DNA of 64,000 nt from Acacia acuminata (lineage: Eukaryota; Streptophyta; Magnoliopsida; Fabales; Fabaceae): the NCBI GenBank assembly GCA_019022655.1, contig JAFJYI010000408.1, positions 308,501 to 372,500 on the forward strand, in the 5' to 3' direction. The stretch's first letter is position 1, and every line of letters starts with the position of its first letter. Position numbers and translations under genes: made by a program. Below the pieces are notes generated by a model. It was given only the letters and a program-made list of their open reading frames with translations. It did not search any database and was not told where the DNA came from. Below are positions 56,501-64,000 of this stretch, one piece after another.

Positions 56501-56860
56501 GCGTGTACGGTTCCAACACCAACATCATCTCAAATAGTTCTTCTACATTGGACACCTTTCGCTTTCGGTATGCATGAACAAGAGCAATATAAGTCAACAT
56601 ATTAGGAGTGCAACCATTTCTTATCATTTCATCAAAACCATTTGAGAGCCTGATCAATGAGACCAGCTTTATAGAAGCTATTAATTAAAATTGCGTGTGT
56701 AAAAACACTAGGAACAACACCATTTCGTTTCATCTCTTCAAACAACAAGAATGCCTTCACCACCTTTTAGACATCACAAAGGAAACTTATGACTTTGGAA
56801 TATGTACTATCATCAGGAATGAAACCCTTGCTCATCATTTCAGTTATATTTACTACAAGG
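53600..56860 (-). pseudogene. PPR protein pseudogene (At1g06710-like), split by a solo LTR
   Basis: Minus-strand P-class pentatricopeptide repeats. Right part (56860-56519): MMSKGFIPDDSTYSKVISFL, then MKRNGVVPSVFTHAILINSF and GCTPNMLTYIALVHAYRKRK. Left part (54780-53600): CERPNVITCGALVDGLCRAN, then an open stretch (54465-53959) with YSPNLHTYGSLIDVLFKDDR, CVPNLVIYTEMIDSPCKVGK, NPNVVTYTAMIDGFGKLGKI and APNFITYRVLINHCCSTGLL. Order and wording match the organellar RNA-binding PPR protein known in Arabidopsis as At1g06710 (match from memory). Frameshifts and stops occur in both parts, for example after SFLCDV and after KWF. The copia-like LTR at 54785-56518 interrupts it. A functional copy presumably exists elsewhere in the genome. 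Confidence 0.88.
54785..56518 (+). mobile_element. Ty1/copia-like solo LTR, copy 2
   Basis: Same family and orientation as 23955-25677. It starts TGTTGGAAATTATGCCCTAG and ends GTTCCAACA. Flanks ACCAA (54780-54784) and (A)CCAAC at the other side suggest a 5-bp ACCAA target duplication that shares one base with the LTR end. Both copies carry the same long AT-rich segment with repeated GATATAGTATCTCGATTTAA-type units. It lies inside the PPR pseudogene. Confidence 0.85.
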
Positions 56861-57273
56861 AGTCCATATGATAAGAACTCTAAATCTTATTGTTGACTTT
56901 AACTTATTGATCATTTCATTGAGTTACATATTTTTTTCTTCCTTTCTTTACATGTTTGGTTTAAGTTATGTTTAAATCTAGAAATAAACCATTGGGGGCA
57001 GGGGTGTCTATGATGAACATATTTTATTTTAATTAAATAAATATTGACAAATTGCTTTTAAATAATAATTTTAAAAAAAAAAAAATTTGTCCCTACTAAC
57101 CTATGGATCCTTAATATTCCTAGGGAGATCGATCCATCATATAAGAAAAATGAAGAAGCAGCACACATGGTAGCTTCAAATATTGAACGAACTTTTCAAC
57201 ATGCTTCCCATGAAAAGAATATATAAAAGGTTCAAGGAATATTTACCACAAACCTCCAAGTACAGTACTATGA
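56861..57273. other. Unidentified intergenic DNA
   Basis: Non-coding, AT-rich. Nothing was recognised. Confidence 0.4.
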
Positions 57274-57291
57274 TATTGAAATATACTTCTT

Positions 57292-57402
57292 TTTTTTTTT
57301 GCATTACAATGGCGGACTAATGTCTTTGAAGTACGGCGGGATCGGACCGTTGACCTCCCCAACTATGGGAGAAGACATACCACTGGACTACTAGGCCTGT
57401 GG
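57292..57402 (-). mobile_element. Short tRNA-derived SINE
   Basis: On the minus strand the element runs from 57402: AGGCCTAGTAGTCCAGTGGTA (box A-like), GGTCAACGGTCCGATCCC (box B-like), a short body and a poly(A) tail, seen as T's at 57292-57300. A perfect 18-bp duplication TATTGAAATATACTTCTT lies at 57274-57291 and 57403-57420. It is a complete, very short SINE of about 110 bp. Confidence 0.88.
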
Positions 57403-57532
57403 TATTGAAATATACTTCTTACACACACATTATTTCAAACAAAGAGAAATAAAACTATCAAATCACACACACCAGTGGTTTTTAAAATAAAGTGAAGATG
57501 TATTGTGGTTGTTTGAATAGTATCAAACTTGT

Positions 57533-58090
57533 TCAATTTTCCTTCTTTTGGGGCTTTCGGTAGTAGATGGCACTCGTGATCTTGTTGCTAGGGGATGGAA
57601 CCTTGGTAAACTTAGACATCAAGGTAGGACGAATGGAAATGGGCAGTGAGGAAATGGTAAGGATGGCGATCGGCCAGCCAAGAAATGCATAAGTTTTGAT
57701 AGAGTGGGCATGGAGCATAAGATAGATCCACACACAAAAAATGGAGCCAAACATGGCAAGCATAGCAACCTGAAGAATGGAAAAAGCGTATCTAAAAAAT
57801 GTAGGAGCTTGAGAACGAAAGTAAAGCATGGCCAAGAAGGAGATGGTGGAAATGAGGGACAAAGAAAGGGCGAATTTAAGTTGTTCTTCTCATTGAAGTT
57901 GCCTGACACATTTTCCAATGCCACGGACGTAACTAGAGTAGACACCACAGAACATGCCCGTGAGGTCTCATTCAACCACTCTCTGTCCCTTAACGCTAGA
58001 ACATTGCAACTGTCTATAAAGATATCTTCTGTGGTTTTCCCACCATTGTTGTATTTCTGCCTCAATTCAGAATGCAATGAATTTTCTAAA
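57533..58090 (-). pseudogene. Ankyrin-repeat protein C-terminal (PGG-type) domain, frameshifted
   Basis: The exon begins at 58090 after a TTGCAG acceptor: LRQKYNNGGKTTEDIFIDS, then DREWLNETSRACSVVSTLVT. The frame shifts near 57865 to SLISTISFLAMLYFRSQAPT, then RYAFSILQVAMLAMFGSIFC. This follows the order of the PGG domain of plant ITN1/ACD6-like ankyrin membrane proteins (linker, SVVATLIATVAF-like helix, further helices). The PGG triplet itself is not preserved (SGNFNEKNN instead). The ankyrin repeats that should precede it are not in the window's adjoining sequence. It is probably a gene-end relic. Confidence 0.65.
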
Positions 58091-58327
58091 CTGCAACACA
58101 CACACACACCATGTTTTACTTATCCAACATTTTGAACAAATATTTGGCTTAAAGTGATGATGAGTTTTTTTAATTTTCATGTGGCTCCTGCCCAAGCCAA
58201 AAAGTAATTTTAATATAGGGTTAAAGGTTCAAATTTTTCCTAAAAGTTTTGCTTAGGAGTAATGTTATCTAGAAGTTCTTTTGTTTCAATGTTGCCTTAG
58301 AAGTTTCAAAATGCAGCTATATGTATC

Positions 58328-60400
58328 CACTACTAGGAAAAACAAATTTAGCGACGGAAATTTGCGCCCAGAAAATATTTTAGAGCCATGGAAATTAAAT
58401 GAGTGTGTGATAAGATTAGTCGCAAAGCGAAAAAATTTGCGACGGATTCACATGTCCATCGCCAATTTGGGACGGATCTAGTGTCGAATTCTATTTGGAG
58501 GCCAAAAGGCCGCCGGTTCTCCTAGGTTGTGACGGACAAGCCGTGCAGCCATTTGGTTCTAGCGACGAGCAGTGCTGTCCGTCGATTTTAGCAACGGACT
58601 AACTAGCGACGAAAAGGCCGCTAGTTTCTCCTATGTTGCGACGGACATAGCATCCGTGGTCGCAAATTTTAGCGACCAGACGTGAAGTCCGTCGCTGGCC
58701 ACCGCTTTCTCTAGGTTGCGACGGGACATAATCCAGAAGCGCAAAAATTCAGCGCGGAGACTAATCGTCCGCACGCTGCGCGGCCAAAGGCGCTACGCTT
58801 GACAATTTTGCTCTGAGACTTTACGTCGCGTCGCAAAATATAGCGACGTACACGGGTCGTCGCTAATTGCGACCAAAGTGGCCACGGTTTCGGCTTTTGC
58901 GACGGAAATCACCTTTCGTCGCAAAACTAAGTTCGTCGCAAAAACCTAAAATGTCTCATTTATGAGACATTCCCTCGAAGACTCCTCTGGCCGCGCGCCT
59001 CGTTCGCCTCTTCTACCCGCTCCCCAGCCTCTACCGGGTTCGCCGGCGCCCCGCCTCCTCCCCTCGCCCCCCCGCCTCCCTTTCCCCACCTCAACTCGCC
59101 CCCCTCTCACTCCCTCGGCTGCTTCCCCCCACCCTCCCCCTCCTCGGCTCGCCGCCGCCTCCCCAACTCCCCTTCCTTCTCCCTCGGCTCTTCGGCCCCC
59201 ACCCTCCCCCTCCCCTCGGGTCCGGCCCCTTCCACCCATAGCTCCTCCCCCTTTATATCCACCGCCGTCCGTCCCGCTACGCTTACGCCGCTCCTCTTCA
59301 CGGTCACCCTCTGCTGGCTCCTTGCCTACCCCTTGTAGTCACAGCACTTCCGCTTTCTAGGTTTTTAAAGATATATATATATTTATAACTATATGATATA
59401 TGATTTTGCTTTATTATATAATTGAAATATGTATGTTGGTAGAAGATTATAAATTACATGAGTTTAAATCTTTTTTTTTTGTTTTAGTTTCTTCTTTGGC
59501 TGGATCTATTAATTACATAAAGATCTTGTTACTTAATGTGTTTATTAATTTGGATTATGCTTATAGTGTGTAGGAGATTCCATGACTTTTCTAATTATTG
59601 GGTTTTAATGATTTTTATTATTGATATTGATATTTTTTAATCTTTTGTTTTTGGGACAAAAATAAATTAAAAAAGTAATTTTTACAAGTAAACACAATTA
59701 ATAAACGTATAGCATTATTTTATGCGGAAGTTTTTTCTTTTTCATTTTTTGTTTTTTACTAAAAATTGTATTTTGTGTTGCTTCCATTTCAATTTAGAAT
59801 ATATTTGTGGGTATAAGTTGAGTTGACATCAATTTTTATTATATAATAATTCTTAAAATCACAGCATTTAATAGTATTTTATTTTTCACTTTTTTAATAT
59901 TATGATCCTCTATTTGGTTTAAAGATTGTAACTACTCCACTCTCCTAACATAATTGATTCTTCTAAAATTCGAACTCGGGATTCAAAGGAATTATCAAAG
60001 CCCTTACATAGCTAAACCAGCCCTATGTTGGTAATAATATTTTATTTTAATTAGTTTACTTTGTTTAAATATTTTTTGTTTTTGTTCCCTTTAAAGTAAA
60101 ATATTCCCAAAAAAGTATAGGATATTAATTAATCTAGCACTTTTTATGTTAGGTGAAAGTATATTTATTTTATAAGTTTGTACATTCAAAGCGGTTCAAT
60201 ATTTTCAATAATAGATATTTGTAAATTTATTAATTTTTGTTTGGAAAGGTAAGTTTGCAACATAAACTTACGCTTAAATGAAAAAAGGAGCAAAAAACTT
60301 AATGAAAGCATTAAGGTATAAAATTGAAAATTGAAAAAAAATTATTCGGCTAAATATTCTTTTTAAAAATATCTTATAAATATGACTAAAAAAGTATACA
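58328..60400 (+). mobile_element. CACTA-type transposon left end (other end not found)
   Basis: The terminus CACTACTAGGAAAAACAAAT is at 58328. It is followed by about 600 bp of subterminal repeats built on GCGACGGA and its complement TCCGTCGC (58350-58940), as in CACTA elements. No matching AGTAGTG end was found before the plastid DNA begins at 60401, so the element is truncated or continues beyond the window. Between 59360 and 60400 the DNA is AT-rich and unidentified. The right coordinate is only an upper limit. Confidence 0.65.
58972..59340. other. Strongly C-rich, proline-coding stretch
   Basis: Extreme base bias (C-rich plus strand) between AT-rich flanks. The plus-strand open frame gives low-complexity Pro/Ser/Arg/Leu peptide and the minus-strand frames give Gly/Arg/Glu. 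This could be a captured 5' exon or just biased sequence. A 22-bp palindrome (AATGTCTCAT-TT-ATGAGACATT, 58950-58971) sits at its left edge. Confidence 0.6.
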
Positions 60401-60679
60401 TGGATTTCCTTCTTGATCAATGACAACTGCAGCATTATCATCATATTGTATTATCATACCGTTGTTACGTTTTAGTTCTTTACAAGTACGTACAATTACA
60501 GCTCTGATCACTTCTGATCTTTCTAACGGTGTATTTGGTACTGCTTTCTTGATTACAGCAACAATAACGTCACCAATATAGGCATATCGTCGATTACTAG
60601 TTCCTATGATTCGAATACACATCAATTCGCGGGCCCCGCTGTTATCGGCTACATTCAAATGGGTTTGAGGTTGAATCAT
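60401..60679 (-). pseudogene. rpl14: Plastid ribosomal protein L14, truncated at the junction
   Basis: It begins MIQPQTHLNVADNSGARELM and runs through RRYAYIGDVIVAVIKKAVPN and NGMIIQYDDNAAVVIDQEGN. It stops matching after DQEGNP, at about residue 93 of the usual 122. The next codons (CILF, stop) belong to the adjoining sequence. In the chloroplast L14 is a large-subunit protein and is co-transcribed with rpl16. Here the lost C-terminal quarter shows the insertion breakpoint. Confidence 0.95.
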
Positions 60680-60828
60680 ATCATTTTTTTTTCTCTGTTC
60701 TTTCAGTGCAAACAGTGCAAAGGGCGAAGTAAAAAAAAAGAAATATTGTGTATCAAAAAAAAAAAGAAACCTACAATTGCAATTGTTTTTTTTTTATCCC
60801 AAAGACCTCTTTCCTTTGGTTTTAATTA

Positions 60829-62392
60829 TTATGCCGAAATAATGAATCGAGTTCGTATAGGCATTTTGGATGCTGCTATTGCAATAGCTTTTCTGGCTAT
60901 ATTTTCTGTGACTCCGCCCATTTCATAAAGTATTCTACCCGGTTTAACGACAGCTACCCAATATTCGGGAGATCCTTTTCCTGACCCCATACGTGTTTCT
61001 GTAGGTCTTACTGTAACCGGCTTGTCTGGAAATATGCGTACCCAGATTTTTCCACCGCGGCGGGCATTTCGTGACATTGCTCGCCGCCCTGCTTCTATTT
61101 GTCTAGATGTGATCCAAGCGGGTTCAAGTGCTTGAAGAGCATATCTACCGAAGCAAATATGATTACCCCGAGAGGATATTCCTTTCATTCTTCCTCTATG
61201 TTGTTTACGAAATCTGGTTTTTTGGGGGTTATAGTTGATGGTTTTTTCTCAATTCCATCTCTACTACAGAACCGTACATGAGATTTTCACCTCATACGGC
61301 TCCTCGCGAATGAAGAAACGATTAAAATAGAATATAAATATACATGGATTTCATGAATAATATATCGAATCGTGGTGGGACTTTTTGAGATTTCATCTAA
61401 TCTATTGGTTTATTGAGAATTTGTATATCTTGTTTTGATATATAACTAAACAAGTATTCTTTGTTACAAATACAAATATTCTTTTTCTATTATAGACAAT
61501 TCTTGTTATCTAGATATAAATAGATAATGTTGTTTTCTTATGTTATAAGGTTCTAACGAATCTTTATTTTGTTTTTCCTTTTTTTACCATATCGGATTGG
61601 CCTCTATTTAGAAATCCAATAAAATCCAAATTTTCGCGGGCGAATATTTACTCTTTCATTATCTATTTCAGATGTAGGGTTAGCCCATGACTCCTCAGAA
61701 CATGATTCCTCAGAATAAATGGATTGGTTTTTGGTTCCTTCCGCCATCCCACCTAATGAATCATTAAGATTTGTTTTTAATAAGATCTTAGGCATTCACA
61801 GGTTCCGTCGTTCCCATCGCTTCTCGCTTAATGGTTAGGTCTCAATTGTACAATGGAGCCTCTAATTAATTCCAATTCCATTTTGTTTTTTCTTTAGTCA
61901 ACCTTCTCAGTTTTTAGTGACTCGGGGCTCTTGATTTGTTTGTTCGATCAATATAGTTATCTAATTATGGATTAATTACTATTGATGCTTTATTACACTA
62001 CCGTTTATGACATGACTCATAGACCTTACATATTAGAATTCTATATCATTGATATTCTTTTTCTCTCTTTCTTTCACCCTTTCAGTTATCCATATATTCT
62101 TATTGCTTCACAACTCATAATCCGATTCGTTTTTCTTTTTTTTTTTTTTTATGCAATATTTCAGTTGGTATAATGATATCGCCAATATATTATATCTTTA
62201 CTTATATCTTGACTGGTTCTTTAGATCCAGATAATGGCGAAGCGATGAGTTGGTTATTAGTTCTATAGTTATTAATTAATTAGTTATTAATTAATTAATA
62301 CTACTACTACGAGTTGGTTTATTTTTTTGTTTTATTCTAACCATTCTAAAAAAAAAAAAATAAACCAACGCAACGAGTCGCACACTAAGCAT
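60829..62392 (-). CDS. rpl16: Plastid ribosomal protein L16 (two exons, group II intron)
   Basis: Exon 1 is the usual 9-nt ATGCTTAGT (62392-62384), followed by GTGCGACTCGTTG, a group II intron 5' end. The intron spans 61228-62383 and ends in AC. Exon 2 (61227-60829) reads PQKTRFRKQHRGRMKGISSR and then GNHICFGRYALQALEPAWIT, ending MPIRTRFIISA. The frame is complete at about the normal length. The protein is a 50S-subunit component. As a nuclear copy it would not be expected to be spliced or expressed. The PQK near the start, where PKR is usual, is the only oddity I see. Confidence 0.93.
61228..62383 (-). other. rpl16 group II intron
   Basis: It has the 5' GTGCG-type start and 3' AY end expected of plastid group II introns, with a length near the family norm (about 1 kb). 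A domain V-like region with CCGTATGAGGTGAAAATCTC lies near 61305-61270 on the minus strand (GAGCCGTATGAGG). Open frames inside it are shadows. Confidence 0.88.
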
Positions 62393-62535
62393 AGCAATTA
62401 TATCAATATCAAATGATTAATCGAATTTTTATTCAATCTTATAAAATTTATTTAATATTAATAGAATAAGAATAGAAGAATTTTTCATTTTTTGTTTTTT
62501 CGCTAGATAGAACGTTAACGATAAGGCAAAGTTTA

Positions 62536-63192
62536 TTATTCCTCGTTTACAAATATCCAAATTTTGATGCCTAATACCCCATAAATAGTTCGAACTGTAT
62601 AAGAACAATAATCAATTTTTGCTCGAATGGTTTGTAGAGGAACCCTACCTTCTCTGATCCAATGGACACTTGCACGTTCTTTTCCATCGACACGTCCCGC
62701 AATTTGTACTTGAACTCCTTTTGTACCCGCCTGTTCAGTTAATTCAATAGCTTTTTTCATTACTCCTTTAAAGGGAACTCTATTCTTTAATTGTCCGGCT
62801 ATAAATTCTGCAAGAATTTTAGGGTGTCCGTAAGGGTTTGCAATTCTTGTAATAGCAATGTTGAGTTTTCCATTCATACAATTCAGTTTTTTTTGCACAT
62901 TCATCTGTAATTCTTCGATTCTTCGAGATTTACCTTCTATTAATAACTTTGGAAATCCCATATAGATTATGACTTGAATCAGATCGATTCTTTTTTGAAT
63001 CTTTATCCGTGCAATTCCCTCGATACCAGAAGATATTTTCATATTTTTTTGTACATAATTCTTGATACAATCCCGTATTTTTTTATCTTCTTGTAGACTC
63101 TCGGAATAATTTTTTGGTTGTGCAAACCAAAGAGAATGATGACTTTGGGTTGTACCAAGTCTGAAACCGAGCGGATTTATTTTTTGTCCCAT
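62536..63192 (-). CDS. rps3: Plastid ribosomal protein S3
   Basis: A complete 218-codon frame beginning MGQKINPLGFRLGTTQSHHS and ending GIKIWIFVNEE, the normal size for plastid S3. It includes the KH-type RNA-binding region and the GRVDGKERASVHWIREGRVP block. S3 is a 30S-subunit protein at the mRNA entry channel. It lies upstream of rpl16 in the same orientation, as in chloroplasts. The frame has no damage in this copy. Confidence 0.96.
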   Translation of the reverse strand: MGQKINPLGFRLGTTQSHHSLWFAQPKNYSESLQEDKKIRDCIKNYVQKNMKISSGIEGIARIKIQKRIDLIQVIIYMGFPKLLIEGKSRRIEELQMNVQKKLNCMNGKLNIAITRIANPYGHPKILAEFIAGQLKNRVPFKGVMKKAIELTEQAGTKGVQVQIAGRVDGKERASVHWIREGRVPLQTIRAKIDYCSYTVRTIYGVLGIKIWIFVNEE

Positions 63193-63916
63193 AATCCTCC
63201 ACTATTATACATAAAATGACATCACACTTCGTATCTGTGTACTTTTTTCTTTATAGATCCGGTTTTTTTGAAGCATAATATGGCGTATTTGCATCTTTGA
63301 TACTCTTCTTTACTTTCATACTCTTCTTCAATTTATAGATATATCTTTCAATAAACAAAAAATGAAATAAACAATAAAATAGTTATATGACAATTTAGCG
63401 GATAACTTTGTCTTTGAGTTTGAAGTTTTCATTTTTTTTTCATAGTAGTACCTTTATTTATTTATTTCATTTTTATTAATGACTCAACTTGTTTCGTTAA
63501 AACTCATATTGTGACTAGCATTTGTTGTTGCAGAATAAACCAATTTTTAAATGGAATAAGATACTTGATAAAGCATGAGTTCGAGTATCCTAAGTCTTTC
63601 CGTTTACAAATTTCATCAATTACTATTTGTGTTGTACTTTGTGTTGTGAGCAAACATGCATATATGTTGTTCACCTAAAGGGTATACTTATTTATATTGG
63701 TTCTTCTTTTTCATAAGGTTTGACTCGTTTTTCTTCTTTTGTGTTAACTTTCTTTATTTTTGTTATTATTATATTATTATTTAAATGAATAATTGATAAT
63801 AAATAATTAATAAATATAATATATATATTAATATATATTAATATATTAAGATAAGAATATTAATATATAAATGATATTTTCATTTTAATGAATTATTTGA
63901 TTTCTTAATCATTAAA
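63193..63916. other. rps19-rps3 spacer without rpl22
   Basis: In most angiosperm plastids rpl22 fills this interval. Here about 720 bp of AT-rich DNA has no rpl22 frame or recognisable remnant. Repeated TAATATATATTAATATA lies near 63800-63870. Confidence 0.75.
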
Positions 63917-64000
63917 TTAACGACGAGATCTTTTATCATTTTTTGCATGTCCCCGGAAGTTTATAGTAGGTGAAAATTCTCCCAATTTATGTCCTACCAT
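63917..64000 (-). CDS. rps19: Plastid ribosomal protein S19, C-terminal end (partial)
   Basis: The last 27 codons, MVGHKLGEFSPTINFRGHAK then NDKRSRR and TAA. The gene continues past the window edge. The first Met here is internal. S19 is a 30S-subunit protein. The sequence is close to the usual plant form. Confidence 0.93.
   Translation of the reverse strand: MVGHKLGEFSPTINFRGHAKNDKRSRR

Larger units (their letters stand above)
60401..64000. mobile_element. Plastid DNA insertion (NUPT), runs off right edge
   Basis: Colinear chloroplast S10-operon segment on the minus strand: rps19, rps3, rpl16, rpl14. It joins nuclear-type sequence at about 60401, inside rpl14. rps3 and rpl16 have undamaged frames, suggesting recent transfer. 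An assembly join to the plastid genome is the main alternative. rpl22 is missing between rps19 and rps3. Confidence 0.88.

Noticed and set aside
57704..58135. 143-codon plus-strand ORF.
   Set aside because: It is the complement of the PGG-domain exon, which shows recognisable protein order and a splice site.
58350..58940. Regularly recurring short motifs that might suggest a CRISPR-like array.
   Set aside because: Motifs are inverted and irregularly spaced, typical of CACTA subterminal repeats, and the DNA is plant nuclear.
58962..59360. 132-codon proline-rich ORF.
   Set aside because: Low complexity driven by base bias. Equal-length frames exist on the other strand, and no domain is seen.
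61604..62173. Small ORFs between rpl16 exons.
   Set aside because: They lie in the rpl16 group II intron, which has no maturase of its own.

Overview
The window is repeat-dominated nuclear DNA of a flowering plant, almost certainly a eudicot. The evidence is spliced hAT, PIF/Harbinger and CACTA DNA transposons, Stowaway- and Mutator-type MITEs, tRNA-derived SINEs, and Ty3/gypsy and Ty1/copia retrotransposons. There are also decayed pieces of plant gene families (a P-class PPR gene, an ankyrin/PGG gene, an ABCB transporter) and a block of chloroplast DNA at the right edge. I see no intact ordinary nuclear gene. Only the plastid-derived rps3 and rpl16 copies have undamaged reading frames. No rRNA gene, stand-alone tRNA gene or CRISPR array was recognised.

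Layout. 1-660: C-terminal exons of a hAT transposase (minus), followed by a ~107-bp tandem repeat. 1640-4250: broken minus-strand ORFs of an unclassified plant transposon/retroelement protein. 4876-7175: PIF/Harbinger element with a Myb/SANT ORF and a frameshifted DDE transposase. 7853-8752: Stowaway-like MITE with a SINE inserted in it. 9640-12238: truncated Ty3/gypsy element (minus). 12239-23194: a second hAT element (plus) broken by three separate insertions with target duplications. These are a non-autonomous LTR element (12310-15413), a second copy of the Stowaway-like MITE grossly expanded by TG/TA microsatellite (15505-16428), and a 5.3-kb CACTA element (17890-23162) that carries spliced ABCB-transporter exons. 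23504-23615: 5'-truncated SINE. 23955-25677: copia-like solo LTR.

26916-50543 is one nested stack. Outer element A (Tat-like gypsy, minus; gag present, no pol) is split by element B (Athila-like gypsy, plus, 31937-49558; gag and protease only). Element B is itself split by a 2.8-kb gypsy solo LTR D (33462-36220) and by element C (Athila-like, 39739-47310), which has gag, part of RT, RNase H and integrase. Most boundaries are supported by LTR pairs, primer binding sites, polypurine tracts and 5-bp target duplications. None of A, B or C looks autonomous.

50747-58327 holds a hairpin MITE, a Mutator-type MITE with a 9-bp duplication, a PPR pseudogene broken by a second copia-like solo LTR, a SINE, and the PGG-domain end of an ankyrin gene. 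58328 starts an orphan CACTA end with subterminal repeats and a very C-rich stretch. From 60401 to the window edge the DNA is plastid: truncated rpl14, rpl16 with its group II intron, rps3 and the end of rps19. rpl22, normally between rps3 and rps19, is absent. That fits lineages that lost plastid rpl22 (legumes are the best-known case), although a deletion after transfer cannot be excluded.

No novel defence or metabolic system was found. The notable content is the transposon gene capture, the depth of nesting, a gag-only Tat-like element with a minisatellite and a coding-like antisense stretch, and the plastid insertion.
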